Part shown: positions 1 to 11,622 of the stretch, piece by piece
Numbering within the stretch: position 1 is the first letter of the stretch
How the letters are laid out: every line of letters starts with the position of its first letter
Assembly (NCBI RefSeq): GCF_007625205.1
Contig: NZ_VMNI01000002.1
Coordinates: 248,001-312,000, forward strand
Source: Denitromonas ohlonensis
Lineage (GTDB): Bacteria; Pseudomonadota; Gammaproteobacteria; Burkholderiales; Rhodocyclaceae
Reading direction: 5' to 3'
Length of the DNA stretch: 64,000 nucleotides
Position numbers and translations under genes: made by a program
The notes under the pieces: model-generated
Databases searched by the model: none
Told to the model about the DNA's origin: nothing
The model's input: only the letters and a program-made list of their open reading frames with translations

Positions 1-122
1 CGGGCTTGTCCGACTTGCTCAGGCACTTATCCACACATTCTGTGGGCAAGTCCACGGCACTGGAATCGTGCCGCGCCACGTAATAGACTGCGCCGGCATT
101 GTTGATAGGGAGGAAACACACC

Positions 123-482
123 ATGCGTAAATCCGGCGCGGGCGGGCTCGTCTATTCCACCGAAACCGGGCGCATGTGCCCGACTTGCCGCGAACCGATG
201 GCCGACTGCCGCTGCAAAAGCGCGTCTGCCGCGCCCGCGGGCGACGGCATTGTGCGGGTGAGCCGCGAGACCAAGGGGCGCGGCGGCAAGGCGGTGACCG
301 TGGTGCGCGGCGTGGCGTTGAACGCGATTGAGCTGGCGGTGCTGGGCAAGAAGCTGCGCGCCGGTTGCGGCACCGGCGGCACGGTCAAGGACGGCGTGAT
401 CGAGGTGCAGGGCGACCATTGCGACCGGGTGATCGAGGCGCTGAAGAAGGACGGCTTCACGGTCAAGCGCGCGGGCGGCTGA
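123..482 (+). CDS. yciH: SUI1/YciH-family translation initiation factor-like protein
   Basis: A 119-residue protein of the SUI1/eIF1 fold (bacterial YciH). An N-terminal segment with CPTCREP and CRC cysteines could bind metal. The SUI1 core from about residue 45 to the end contains GRGGKAVTVVRG and the conserved CGTGGTVKDG loop followed by IEVQGDH. Bacterial YciH is thought to act on initiation fidelity and stress translation; that role is known only for relatives. The ATG at 123 is preferred over an upstream in-frame ATG at 99 because AGGGAGG lies at an ideal distance (109-115). It stands alone upstream of a TonB receptor on the same strand, with a gap of about 120 bp. Confidence 0.9.
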   Translation: MRKSGAGGLVYSTETGRMCPTCREPMADCRCKSASAAPAGDGIVRVSRETKGRGGKAVTVVRGVALNAIELAVLGKKLRAGCGTGGTVKDGVIEVQGDHCDRVIEALKKDGFTVKRAGG

Positions 483-604
483 CGTTCCACCGGGGCGCGC
501 GAATCATGATTTTCATGAGCCGCGCACGGCCCCCACACGGACGCGGCAGCGCCGCAGCGTCGGCACACTGAGGATACTGACAGAAACCCTCACGGACCCA
601 CGCC

Positions 605-2701
605 ATGCGCCAACCCGCTTTCACCCCCCGCCCCCTGCTCCTCGCCCTGTTGCCCATCTTTGCCGGCAGCGCGATGGCCGCCGACACAGCCACACTGCTC
701 AACCCGGTGGTGGTGACCGGCAGCCGCGCCGAGGCGGCGAGCTTTGATCTGCCCTATTCGATCGACGTGGTCGACAGCCGCACGATTGGCGAGGGCAAGC
801 TGGGCGTAAATGCCTCCGAGGCTTTGGCGGGCGTGCCCGGGCTGGTGATTCAAAACCGCAACAACTACGCGCAAGACCTGCAGATTTCGTCGCGCGGCTT
901 CGGTACACGCGCGGCCTTCGGCGTACGCGGCATCAAGCTGATCACCGACGGCATCCCGGCCAGCACGCCGGACGGCCAGGGCCAGGCGGCGACCTTCAAC
1001 CTCGACACGGCCGAGCGCATCGAGGTGTTGCGCGGGCCCTTCTCCAGCGTGTATGGCGCGAGCTCCGGCGGCGTGATTCAGCTCTTCTCGCGCGATGGCA
1101 AGGGCAAGCCCAGCCTCAAGGCTGGCGTGACGGCGGGCTCGTGGGGCACCAGCAAGATCGAACTCGGCGCCGAGGGCGCGGTGGGCGACACGGGCTACAT
1201 CCTCAACACCTCGCGCTTTGACAGCAACGGCTTCCGCGACCACAGCGCGGTGACGCGCGACCAGGTCTTCGGCAAACTAAGCTTTGTGCCCGATGCCGAC
1301 AGCACGCTCAAATTCACCGTCAGTTCGCTCAAGCAGACCGGCACGCAAGACCCGCTCGGCCTCAAGTGGGCCACCTTCAAGGCCGACCCGAGCGCGGTCG
1401 AGAGCAACGCCACCACCTTCAACACCCGTAAAAATATCGACCACATGCAAGGCGGCCTGCAGTACGCCCGCCAGATCGGCGCCGGGCGACTGGAGTTCAA
1501 CGCCTACGCCGGCACGCGCAGCGTGACGCAATATCTGTCGATCCCCAGCTTTGTGCAGGCGGCGGCGTCGCACTCGGGTGGCGTGGTTGATTTTGACCGC
1601 AGCTTCCATGGCTTTGGCGCGCGCTGGATTCACACGCTCGACGCCGGCCCCGGCGAGCTGACCCTGACTGGCGGCCTCGATTACGACCGCGCCGAAGACG
1701 ACCGCAAGGGCTACGAGAACTTCATCGGCACCACGCTGGGCGTCAAAGGCAATCTGCGCCGCGACGAGATCAATACCGTCACCAGCCTCGACCCCTACGC
1801 ACAGGCGAGCTGGAAGCTGGGCGACGTGACGCTGCAAGCCGGTCTGCGTCACAGCCATGTGGAATACGAGGTCGACGACGCGTATATGTCGAACGGCGAC
1901 GGCAGCGGCGAGGTGAGCTATCGCAAAACCACCCCGGCGGTGGGCGTGCTGTGGGCGGTCACCCCGGCGCTCAACCTCTACGCCAGTGCGGCGCGCGGCT
2001 TCGAGACGCCGACCGTCACCGAGATGTCCTACGCCAGTGCGGGCGGCGGTTTCAACTTTGATCTCAAGCCGGCGCGCAGCATTCAGTACGAACTGGGCGC
2101 CAAGGCCTTCCTGAGCGACGACACCCGCCTCAACGCAGCGATTTTCCAGATCCGCACCGACGATGAGTTGGTGGTCGCCAGTTCCTCGGGCGGTCGCACC
2201 GTGTACGCCAACGCCGCCAAAACCCTGCGCCAAGGCATGGAAGTGGCGCTGGATTCGGAGTTCTCGGAACAGTGGCGCGCCCGCCTGGCCGTGACCTGGC
2301 TGCGCGCCATCTATGACGGCGCCTTCACCAACGGCAGCAACAGCGTGGCCGACGGCGCGCGCATGCCGGGCATTCCGGCCACCAGCGCCTTTGGCGAGAT
2401 CGTGTGGCAGCCGCGCCAGGACCTGTCGGCCGCGCTGGAGGCCCAGTACCGCAGCAAGGTGTATGTGGAAGACACCAACACCGAACGCGCCGCGCCGGCC
2501 TACACCCTCTTCAACCTGCGCCTGAGCGCCGAACAGAAGATGGGCGCATGGAAGCTGACCGAGATGGTCCGCCTCGACAACCTGTTCGACCGCACATACG
2601 TTGGCTCAGTCATCGTCGGCGACGGCAATGGCCGCTACTACGAACCGGGCAGCGGCTTTGGCTGGTTCGCCGGCGTGTCGGCGCGCTACGCCTTCGACTG
2701 A
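605..2701 (+). CDS. TonB-dependent outer-membrane receptor
   Basis: A 698-residue outer-membrane active transporter. A signal peptide covers about residues 1-25 (cleavage near AMAAD). A TonB-box-like segment (VVVTGSR) and the plug domain follow (about 40-165, with VPGLVIQNRN, ISSRGFG, and IEVLRGPFSSVYGASSGG). The rest is a 22-strand-type barrel ending in ARYAFD with a C-terminal aromatic strand. It imports a scarce ligand (siderophore, corrinoid or other) using the proton motive force through TonB-ExbBD. The substrate cannot be read from the sequence; no Fur box or cobalamin riboswitch was recognised in the 120 bp upstream. A clear hairpin terminator follows the stop. Confidence 0.93.
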   Translation: MRQPAFTPRPLLLALLPIFAGSAMAADTATLLNPVVVTGSRAEAASFDLPYSIDVVDSRTIGEGKLGVNASEALAGVPGLVIQNRNNYAQDLQISSRGFGTRAAFGVRGIKLITDGIPASTPDGQGQAATFNLDTAERIEVLRGPFSSVYGASSGGVIQLFSRDGKGKPSLKAGVTAGSWGTSKIELGAEGAVGDTGYILNTSRFDSNGFRDHSAVTRDQVFGKLSFVPDADSTLKFTVSSLKQTGTQDPLGLKWATFKADPSAVESNATTFNTRKNIDHMQGGLQYARQIGAGRLEFNAYAGTRSVTQYLSIPSFVQAAASHSGGVVDFDRSFHGFGARWIHTLDAGPGELTLTGGLDYDRAEDDRKGYENFIGTTLGVKGNLRRDEINTVTSLDPYAQASWKLGDVTLQAGLRHSHVEYEVDDAYMSNGDGSGEVSYRKTTPAVGVLWAVTPALNLYASAARGFETPTVTEMSYASAGGGFNFDLKPARSIQYELGAKAFLSDDTRLNAAIFQIRTDDELVVASSSGGRTVYANAAKTLRQGMEVALDSEFSEQWRARLAVTWLRAIYDGAFTNGSNSVADGARMPGIPATSAFGEIVWQPRQDLSAALEAQYRSKVYVEDTNTERAAPAYTLFNLRLSAEQKMGAWKLTEMVRLDNLFDRTYVGSVIVGDGNGRYYEPGSGFGWFAGVSARYAFD

Positions 2702-2725
2702 TCATCGGCGGCGCGATTGCGGTAC

Positions 2726-2748
2726 AAGGCTCGCTTCGGCGGGCCTTT
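2726..2748 (+). terminator. Intrinsic terminator after the TonB receptor
   Basis: A 9-bp GC-rich stem (2726-2734 with 2739-2747, one G-U pair) is closed by a TTCG tetraloop and followed by a short TTT. It lies between the convergent receptor and acyl-ligase genes and may serve both. Confidence 0.7.
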
Positions 2749-2770
2749 GCCATGTCGGCGGGCACCGCTG

Positions 2771-5566
<2,796 letters not shown>

Positions 5567-5996
5567 GTCGTCTCCGGAGGGTGGCCTTGGGTGACCCACC
5601 TTACCGCCGGCGCACAAGGCCGGGCAAGTCACCCCCGCCGCGACACGGCCACGCAACACGCGGGAGGGTCCGGTCGATGCAGACGGTCGGCCGTGATGGC
5701 ACAGACCACCTTGGGCACCGGGCACCTGCCCCATCGCGCAACAACACTGTCCATTCGCTGTACAGCCCACGCATCGCCGCCCCGAATCCCGCCGGCATGC
5801 GCGCTTGGCCGGAAGCCGCATCGGAGCGCGCTTTGCGCCCACTCCGCCTCGCCTTGAAGGCCTTGTGCGCCCCGCGGGCACGAAGATCGCGACCTATGAC
5901 TTGCGCCGTGACGACGGTGGAGCACATCCGTCACAGGGAGGCGACTGCGCATCTGGCGCGGACATTCCATAAAGACCATGCATTGGAGACAAACAC
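5567..5996. other. Intergenic region between divergent acyl-ligase and porin genes
   Basis: About 430 bp with no supported gene. The acyl-ligase frame stays open into it, but the residues are low-complexity Arg/Ala/Gly-rich and precede a start with a good ribosome site. It must hold the promoters of both flanking genes. No clear sigma-70 pair was recognised. Confidence 0.5.
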
Positions 5997-7169
5997 ATGC
6001 AAAAAACGCTCATCGCCCGCGCCATCGGCGTGGCCCTCATCGCCGCGTCAGGCGGTGCCGGCGCCGTCAGCTTTACCGACGGCGACAAGACGCTGGACAT
6101 CAACACCACGGTCAACGGTTTCTACGCCTTCCGCACCACTGAAGACGACCGCGGCAAGGTCAACAACTCGGGCATCACCAACGGCCTGCTGCCGGGCTGG
6201 ATCAACTTCGTGTTCACCACCAAGGCTGAAGGACTGGACATCAAGGCGCACGTGGGCTTTGCCCCGGGCCTGAACAACGACTCCAGCGTGGTCGGTCTGC
6301 CGATCAGCAAGAGCGGAAGCGGCCGCCAGGACCCGTACTCGCAGATCGACACCCGCAACCTGTACTTCCAGTTCGGCAACGAGAACATGGGTACGGTCAA
6401 GATCGGTCGCGACATCGGTCTGTTCGCGCAGAAAGTCATTCTGTCCGACATGACCCTGCTTGGCCTGGGCGGCACCACCGGCGCGTCGATCCCGTACAAC
6501 ACCACCTTCGGCATGATCGCCCACGGCTACATGTACACCGGCTTCCAGCCGCAGATCACCTACACCACGCCGAACATGAGCGGCTTCTCGGCCTCGGTCG
6601 GCATCTTCCAGCCGAGCGATTTCATCGGCAGCGGTGAGACCTCCACACCGGGTCTGCAAGCCATCGCCAGCTACGACTGGACCGGCAGCAACCCGGGCTC
6701 GGTCTGGGGCGGCCTGATCCATCAGGACACCGATGAAGGTTTGAGCAACACCAACACCTTCAGTGCCCGTGGTTTCGAACTGGGCGCCAAGATGGCCTTT
6801 GGCCAATTCGAAGCACTGGCTTATGGCTTCAACGGCAAGGGCCTCGGCCTGTCGACCGTCGGCGCACTGTTCCATTCGCCCTACGGTGAAACCGACAGCT
6901 CGGGCTACTTCCTGCAAGGCACCTACAAGTTCGGCGCCACCAAGGTCGGTCTGAACTACGGCGAGAACAAGGACAAGGGCGGCACGCTGACCGGCAGTAA
7001 CAAGTTCCGCGGCACCACGCTGGGCATCTATCACACGCTCAACAAGTACATCACCCTGGTTGGCGAAATCAACCAGGAAAAGTCCAGCGGCCCCGACGCC
7101 ATCAACTCGGGCGGCAACGGCGACCTGAAGACCCGCACCATCTCCCTCGGGGGCATCGTCTTTTTCTAG
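5997..7169 (+). CDS. Gram-negative porin
   Basis: A 390-residue outer-membrane porin. A signal peptide of about 23 residues ends near GGAGA and precedes VSFTDGDKTLDINT. The body has alternating beta-strand character (LYFQFGNENMGTVKIGRD is typical of the turn into the constriction loop), and the chain ends in ISLGGIVFF with the terminal Phe required for BAM recognition. It probably forms a trimeric general or anion-selective channel; specificity cannot be read. GGAGA sits 7 nt before the ATG, and a strong terminator follows. It is monocistronic and probably highly expressed, given its optimal-looking codons and clean leader. Confidence 0.9.
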   Translation: MQKTLIARAIGVALIAASGGAGAVSFTDGDKTLDINTTVNGFYAFRTTEDDRGKVNNSGITNGLLPGWINFVFTTKAEGLDIKAHVGFAPGLNNDSSVVGLPISKSGSGRQDPYSQIDTRNLYFQFGNENMGTVKIGRDIGLFAQKVILSDMTLLGLGGTTGASIPYNTTFGMIAHGYMYTGFQPQITYTTPNMSGFSASVGIFQPSDFIGSGETSTPGLQAIASYDWTGSNPGSVWGGLIHQDTDEGLSNTNTFSARGFELGAKMAFGQFEALAYGFNGKGLGLSTVGALFHSPYGETDSSGYFLQGTYKFGATKVGLNYGENKDKGGTLTGSNKFRGTTLGIYHTLNKYITLVGEINQEKSSGPDAINSGGNGDLKTRTISLGGIVFF

Positions 7170-7202
7170 GAGCACGAAAAAGACAGTCTCCCTCGACTTG
7201 CG

Positions 7203-7228
7203 CGGCGCCTTCGGGCGCCGTTTTTTTT
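7203..7228 (+). terminator. Intrinsic terminator of the porin gene
   Basis: A perfect 7-bp stem CGGCGCC/GGCGCCG with a TTCG loop is followed by eight Ts (7221-7228). Textbook rho-independent terminator. Confidence 0.95.
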
Positions 7229-7265
7229 AACGGTAGAATCCGGTCACATCCCCCGGGAGGCGCCC

Positions 7266-7742
7266 ATGCCCCGATTCGTCACCGCCCTCGCCATCGCACT
7301 GGCCCTGAACCTGATGCCGGTCGCCCACGCCGACGATATCGTCCATCAACGCCTCAACACCAGCGACTACACTACGGCGCGCATCGCCGTCACCGACGCC
7401 ATCATCGACGAAGGCCTGCGCGTTGCGTCAGTCAGCAACTTTGGCGAGATGCTCGCACGCACCGACGCCGACCTGCACCATGGCGCCACCCCCTATCGCC
7501 ACGCCGAAGTCTTCGCGTTCTGCAGCATTCAAGTTGCCGCGCTACTGGTCAGCGAAGCGCCCGAACGCATTGCCTACTGCCCGCTCACCATCGCGCTTTA
7601 TCAATTAGTGGAGGAACCGGGGCATCCCGTACATATCCTCTTCCATCCGCCGGGCGGGCAAAGCCCCGGCGCTCTGGCGGGGCTGGATGTGCTCAATCGC
7701 ATCGTCGGCCGCGTGCAGCAGAACTTTCCACCGCCAAATTAG
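7266..7742 (+). CDS. Secreted DUF302-family protein
   Basis: A 158-residue protein with an N-terminal signal peptide (about 1-22, ending VAHAD), so it is probably periplasmic. The rest resembles DUF302: a stretch around FGEMLARTDADLHHG and a core with EVFAFCSIQVAALLVSEAPERIAYCPLTIALYQL, matching the usual 'phenylalanine/leucine-rich core strand then CPL' pattern. DUF302 proteins have no firm biochemical function; they occur in sulfur- and metal-related contexts. GGGAGG precedes the start. It is the last host gene before the integrated elements, and nothing indicates disruption. Confidence 0.75.
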   Translation: MPRFVTALAIALALNLMPVAHADDIVHQRLNTSDYTTARIAVTDAIIDEGLRVASVSNFGEMLARTDADLHHGATPYRHAEVFAFCSIQVAALLVSEAPERIAYCPLTIALYQLVEEPGHPVHILFHPPGGQSPGALAGLDVLNRIVGRVQQNFPPPN

Positions 7743-7844
7743 CGCGCCATCAGCCACGCCCGATGCATGACGCCCCCATGCTGAATAAGACCGAAGCCGT
7801 GCCTGTTGACGCAAAACGCGGCTCAAGGCCGCGTTATACAAGAA

Positions 7845-7861
7845 TATTGGCGGAAGCTCAG
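7845..7861. repeat. Left attachment repeat of element 1
   Basis: TATTGGCGGAAGCTCAG matches the tRNA-Ser 3' end exactly. Further copies lie at 14887-14903 (right attachment site of element 1) and 23137-23153 (3' end of the complete tRNA-Ser carried by element 2). The host sequence left of it is the displaced downstream flank of the tRNA. Confidence 0.88.
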
Positions 7862-7981
7862 TCCGCCGAACTATAGAATCATCACATTCCACTACATTCA
7901 TTTTTATGCTACCAAATCAGTAGCTTAGCCTCGACAATTGCTTCGCACCGTGCCACCACGTATCATTAAAGCTCAATTTTT

Positions 7982-8003
7982 ATGGCGGGTGTGTTGGCGG
8001 GTG
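7982..8003. promoter_or_regulatory. Arm-type integrase-binding repeats, left end of element 1
   Basis: Two direct repeats, ATGGCGGGTG (7982-7991) and TTGGCGGGTG (7994-8003), lie just upstream of the integrase start. The same motif occurs three times just inside the right end (14815-14887). Placement at both ends and next to the core fits tyrosine-recombinase arm sites; no binding data. Confidence 0.6.
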
Positions 8004-8025
8004 CAGCCAGCAGTGGAGGTGAAAA

Positions 8026-9267
8026 ATGCCGAAAAAGGTGGGTCCGCTCGCTGACAGAGAGGTCAGAAAGATTTCCGCCCCCGGAATGCATGCAGTCGGC
8101 GGAGAACCGGGGCTGTATTTGCAAGTACTGCCTTCCGGTCGCAGAACATGGGTGCTCAGGTATTCAATCGGCGGAAAGCGTCGGGAGATGGGTCTAGGCG
8201 GCTACCCCGCCGTTTTGCTAAAGGACGCACGAGACCGCGCCAAAGAACAGCGCGGAAACATCGCAAAGGGTATCGACCCGGTGGATAAACGCGCCGCCGA
8301 GCGAGCCGCAGACAAAGCGGAGAAGGCACGCCGCAAGACCTTCGACTGGTGCGCATCACAGTACATTGAGGCCCACGCCGCCGGCTGGCGCAACGCGAAG
8401 CACGCGCAGCAATGGCGCAACACCCTGAACACGTACGCCAGCCCGGTCATTGGCCGCATGCCAGTTCAGGACATCACCACAGACGATGTTCTAAAAATCC
8501 TCACGCCCATCTGGCCCATCAAAACCGAAACAGCAAGCCGGGTGCGTTCGCGCATTGAGCTTGTTATGAGTTGGGCCAAGGCAAAGAAATTTCGAACAGG
8601 GGAAAACCCCGCTGTGTGGCGCGGCAATCTCGACTGCCTGCTAGCCAAACCGGCGAAGGTCAAAGCAGTGCGGCACCACCCCGCCCTCCCGTATCACGAC
8701 ATCACCGCCTTCATGGCGGACCTGCGCGCCCGCGAAGGAATGGGCGCCCGCGCACTTGAGTTCGCCATCCTGACCGCCGCGCGGTCAAACGAGATTCGGG
8801 GCGCCACATGGGACGAAATCGACCTTGAGCGCCGCATCTGGACAGTTCCATCATCGCGCATGAAGGCCGGCAAAGAGCACGCAATTCCGCTGTCGGATGC
8901 CGCTGTTCAACTGTTACGCGCCCTGCCTCGGTTCGCTGAATCCAATCTAGTTTTTGTAGGCCTGAGAGGCAAGCCGCTGAGCGATGCAACTCTGCTGGCC
9001 GTCACCAAGCGAATGAATGCAGAGTGCGTCCCGCACGGCTTCCGCAGCACCTTCCGCGACTGGGCGGGAGAGACGACCGGACACCCGCGCGAGGTCATTG
9101 AGCACGCCCTAGCGCACCAACTGCCCGACAAGGCCGAAGCCGCCTATGCACGCGGAACCCTATTGCAGAAACGCCGCCGCCTAATGGATGACTGGGCGCG
9201 GTTTTGCGCCAAGAAGGCAACGGGGGGCGACGTGGTCCCACTTCGACGCAAAAAGGGTGCCGCATGA
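8026..9267 (+). CDS. int: P4-type tyrosine recombinase, integrase of element 1
   Basis: A 413-residue site-specific recombinase. The N-terminal DUF4102-type arm-binding domain (about 1-95) contains GLYLQVLPSGRRTWVLRY and MGLGGYPAVLLKDAR. A SAM-like core-binding domain follows (about 110-205). The catalytic domain shows Arg in TAARSNEIRG (about 253), HGFRSTFRDWA (about 337-340), His in ALAHQ (about 364) and the nucleophile Tyr in AAYARG (about 374). It should integrate element 1 at the 3' end of tRNA-Ser. GGAGGTGAAAA precedes the ATG. Its stop overlaps the next start (ATGA), so at least one small gene is co-translated with it. Confidence 0.95.
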   Translation: MPKKVGPLADREVRKISAPGMHAVGGEPGLYLQVLPSGRRTWVLRYSIGGKRREMGLGGYPAVLLKDARDRAKEQRGNIAKGIDPVDKRAAERAADKAEKARRKTFDWCASQYIEAHAAGWRNAKHAQQWRNTLNTYASPVIGRMPVQDITTDDVLKILTPIWPIKTETASRVRSRIELVMSWAKAKKFRTGENPAVWRGNLDCLLAKPAKVKAVRHHPALPYHDITAFMADLRAREGMGARALEFAILTAARSNEIRGATWDEIDLERRIWTVPSSRMKAGKEHAIPLSDAAVQLLRALPRFAESNLVFVGLRGKPLSDATLLAVTKRMNAECVPHGFRSTFRDWAGETTGHPREVIEHALAHQLPDKAEAAYARGTLLQKRRRLMDDWARFCAKKATGGDVVPLRRKKGAA

Positions 9268-9458
9268 TCGACGAAGAATTCATCGCCAAGCGCACGCAAC
9301 ACCACCCCATCAGCGGGGCCGCTCGCGTCGCAATCGACGCCGCGCTGTGCGCCCTCGCCCACAGCGAAAAAGAGGCGTCAGTCACTATTCAAAAGCGCAC
9401 AGGACGCGACGGGTGGGTTTTTGTTGTCACTGGCGGACATCTGGAGGCAACGCCATGA
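9264..9458 (+). CDS. Small hypothetical protein downstream of integrase
   Basis: A 64-residue protein of unknown function. Its ATG overlaps the integrase stop and its stop overlaps the next start, both as ATGA, so the three genes form one translationally coupled unit. The sequence looks soluble and weakly basic (IDEEFIAKRTQHHPISGAAR, then VTIQKRTGRDGWVFVVTGG). No motif was recognised. The coupling to int suggests an accessory role in integration or excision, which is only an inference from position. Confidence 0.7.
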   Translation: MIDEEFIAKRTQHHPISGAARVAIDAALCALAHSEKEASVTIQKRTGRDGWVFVVTGGHLEATP

Positions 9459-9889
9459 ACACAACCCCTGAAAACCCCGCAGAGGCCGCGCTGGTGGCTT
9501 TTGTAATGAGCCTTTCGCCTGAACAGCGAGAACAGCTTGAACAGGCCATGCGTCGCTCGAGTGACCCGCGCGCTGTTGCCGCTGAGTGGATGGCGAAGCA
9601 CGCACTCACCAACATTCAAGCGGGCGTAACGCTTGCGCGCGAAGCCTCTCCGCCGTCAATTGGTGGAGTTCTCGACGGGCTGGAGGTGTGCGCTGTGGAG
9701 GACATGGCAACCATTTCGCAATTGGCCCACGCGATTCGCCAGCAAACACGCAGCGCGGCAGTCAAGGTGCTTGCCGATCAAATCGAGCAACTGGCGCGCG
9801 AGTGCTCCGAGAGTCTGGAAGCTGACTGCGAAACGGCCCATGCGCTACTGCAAGCGAGGCCAAAACCCCATGCTGCTTATGGTCGATAA
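9455..9889 (+). CDS. Hypothetical protein, third gene of the integrase operon
   Basis: A 144-residue protein, mostly helical by composition, without signal peptide or membrane segment. The N-terminal part (about 1-50) contains FVMSLSPEQREQLEQAMRRS. The C-terminal half (about 85-135) has heptad-like SQLAHAIRQQTRSAAVKVLADQIEQLA, possibly a coiled coil. Function unknown. It is translationally coupled to the preceding small gene (ATGA). A gap of about 100 bp follows before the next gene, so the transcript may end here. Confidence 0.7.
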   Translation: MNTTPENPAEAALVAFVMSLSPEQREQLEQAMRRSSDPRAVAAEWMAKHALTNIQAGVTLAREASPPSIGGVLDGLEVCAVEDMATISQLAHAIRQQTRSAAVKVLADQIEQLARECSESLEADCETAHALLQARPKPHAAYGR

Positions 9890-9991
9890 GCAGCATCAGG
9901 GGCCGAAAGTCACGCTGTTAGCGGCAGTTGTGAGCAAGCTCCCAAAAAGATACCCACATAAATACCCGCTTTTTCTTTCGCTGGAGGCGAA

Positions 9992-10420
9992 ATGACCGAC
10001 CCGGACGATGAAGGCCTCGCGGACGCACTCGCCGCTATTAACGCGACCCATACGAACGGCGGCAGGCTACTAAGCAAGCAAGATGCTATCGAGTTCATCA
10101 CGAAGCCGATCTACCTTGGGCACCCCAAAACGGCGCCGTACAGGGGCCGTGGGCGCCGCCCAACCCGCACGCAGTATGACGATGCCCTTGATCGCAGGAA
10201 GGGGCCGTATCAACGTCTGGTGAATCTCCCGACACATCGCCTGAACTCGGGCGACGTTCCGTCAAATATTATTGTGGGCGTCGGGCGCCAACTACGCCCA
10301 ACAACTCCAAAGCGCGACCTTGCCCGAAAGGTGGAGGAGGAGCTCGACAGGAAATATGAGAACGCGCCCCACCGCGACAACATCCGCCGCCACCTGAAAA
10401 AAGCCGGCCTACTCGACTGA
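9992..10420 (+). CDS. Hypothetical protein of element 1
   Basis: A 142-residue basic protein (many Arg/Lys, for example RGRGRRPTRTQYDDAL and KRDLARKVEEELDRKY) with no recognised domain. The end, HRDNIRRHLKKAGLL, looks like a short helix-turn-helix, so DNA or RNA binding is possible but unproven. CTGGAGG precedes the ATG. It lies between the integrase unit and the AlpA-like regulator, where satellites often keep small control genes. Confidence 0.65.
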   Translation: MTDPDDEGLADALAAINATHTNGGRLLSKQDAIEFITKPIYLGHPKTAPYRGRGRRPTRTQYDDALDRRKGPYQRLVNLPTHRLNSGDVPSNIIVGVGRQLRPTTPKRDLARKVEEELDRKYENAPHRDNIRRHLKKAGLLD

Positions 10421-10506
10421 ATTAAACCCCGATGATGCGTCGGCATTGACGCTGCGGCAACGGCAATACTTGGCTCACGTCCCAACAACACCCAAGGGGG
10501 TGAAAC

Positions 10507-10719
10507 GTGTCCCAAGCAGAAAACACCGAACAGCGCGTACGCCGCTTCCTTCGGTTGCCTTCCGTCGCAGAAGCTACGGCCAAGAGTCGCAGCACTATCT
10601 ACCGCGACATGGCAGCCGGCACTTTTCCGAAGGCCCACCGAATCGGCCCCAATAGCGTCGCTTGGGATGCCGACGAGATTGCCCGCTGGCAAGCAGAACG
10701 CCTTGCCGCCAAGGGATAA
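10507..10719 (+). CDS. AlpA-type excisionase/regulator of element 1
   Basis: A 70-residue winged-helix protein of the AlpA (phage P4 Vis/CP4-57) type. The pattern FLRLPSVAEATAKSRSTIYR, then GTFPKAHRIGPNSVAWDADEIARW is diagnostic: HTH, then a wing with a conserved Trp before the final helix. Members act as excisionases and as regulators of the cognate integrase or replication genes. The start is GTG preceded by GGGGG; homologues usually start with Met at this point. It is followed closely by further HTH genes, forming the control/replication block of the element. Confidence 0.85.
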   Translation: MSQAENTEQRVRRFLRLPSVAEATAKSRSTIYRDMAAGTFPKAHRIGPNSVAWDADEIARWQAERLAAKG

Positions 10720-10730
10720 GGGGCGGCGAC

Positions 10731-11024
10731 ATGGCACAAAAAAATAGCCCGGCCCTCAAGAAAGAGCCGAGCAACTTCAAACACACCCCCGATTTTAACC
10801 CGCGTTCGTCGTCTGTTCGCGCACTTGTGTTGAGCGCGCTGCGCGCCGGCGAACAACTGACCCCCGGCGATGCGTGGGCGCGCTTCGGAACGTCCCGGCT
10901 GGCTGCTGTGGTCTACACCCTGCGAGGCCAAGGCTGGCAGATCAACAGCCGCCGCGTGACTGTTCGCTGTCGTGATGGACGCCCTGCGGTCGTGGCCGAA
11001 TACACCCTCAGCGAGCGCCAGTAG
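10731..11024 (+). CDS. Helix-turn-helix protein of element 1
   Basis: A 97-residue basic protein. The segment SSSVRALVLSALRAGEQLTPGDAWARFGTSRLAAVVYTLRGQGWQIN reads as a winged helix: a helix, a 'rearrangement' helix, a recognition helix with SRLAAVVYTL and a basic C-terminal beta wing. This layout occurs in small phage and satellite DNA-binding proteins; no specific family name can be given. It starts 11 nt after the AlpA gene with AAGGGG upstream, and the next gene follows after one base, so the three are co-transcribed. Confidence 0.72.
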   Translation: MAQKNSPALKKEPSNFKHTPDFNPRSSSVRALVLSALRAGEQLTPGDAWARFGTSRLAAVVYTLRGQGWQINSRRVTVRCRDGRPAVVAEYTLSERQ

Positions 11025-11025
11025 C

Positions 11026-11622
11026 GTGGGCCGCGACCGCAAGAAACACGGCATCGCTTGCGAGGGGCCGTGGCTTCCCGTTCCCATCGAATTCCTGCGC
11101 AGCCGCGCCTGTGCCGAACTGAGTCCGCACGCGGCAAAGCTGTTGCTGACTGTGTGGGTGGCGCTTGGACCGAATGCGGGCCGAAACGGAGATATCAGCC
11201 TCGCCCCCAAGGCAATGGCGGTCCGAGGCTGGAATTCTCGCGCCACGCTGCACGCAGCGGTTTGCGAATTGGAAAGCGCCGGCCTGTTGTGCAAAACCCG
11301 CAAAGGCACACGACTAGATTGCACTCTCTGGGCTTGCACCCTCTATCCGCTGGATTGCGACTTGCGGAAGTTGGAAGTGACGCCGAGCGCCTACACGCAA
11401 AATGATTGGAAAGGGTCGGAGCGCGAACACCTCCAGCCGCCTACCGAGGCAAGCCCGGCCGTGTGGCGCCGCGCCCGCCTCAAGATCGACGAACAAGCAA
11501 GAAAGGCCATGAATGACGCGACGAAGCGGGGCCAGAAAAAAAATTCTGATGACCCGCTGCGGAACGAAATCCAGAACTTTGTTCCGCCACGGAACAAACC
11601 CGCCCTTGCTCAAGGCCCGTAG
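11026..11622 (+). CDS. Winged-helix protein, possible replication initiator of element 1
   Basis: A 198-residue protein. Residues about 20-125 form a winged helix seen in phage and plasmid replication proteins: LSPHAAKLLLTVWVALG, then DISLAPKAMAVRGWNSRATLHAAVCELESAGLL and a basic wing. The C-terminal part is polar and basic. The GTG at 11026 is chosen because it directly follows the stop of the preceding gene and because the upstream extension overlaps that gene in a different frame. A cluster of palindromic GTTCCGC repeats overlaps and follows its 3' end, as origin iterons or operators often do. The replication role is an inference from fold and context. Confidence 0.65.
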   Translation: MGRDRKKHGIACEGPWLPVPIEFLRSRACAELSPHAAKLLLTVWVALGPNAGRNGDISLAPKAMAVRGWNSRATLHAAVCELESAGLLCKTRKGTRLDCTLWACTLYPLDCDLRKLEVTPSAYTQNDWKGSEREHLQPPTEASPAVWRRARLKIDEQARKAMNDATKRGQKKNSDDPLRNEIQNFVPPRNKPALAQGP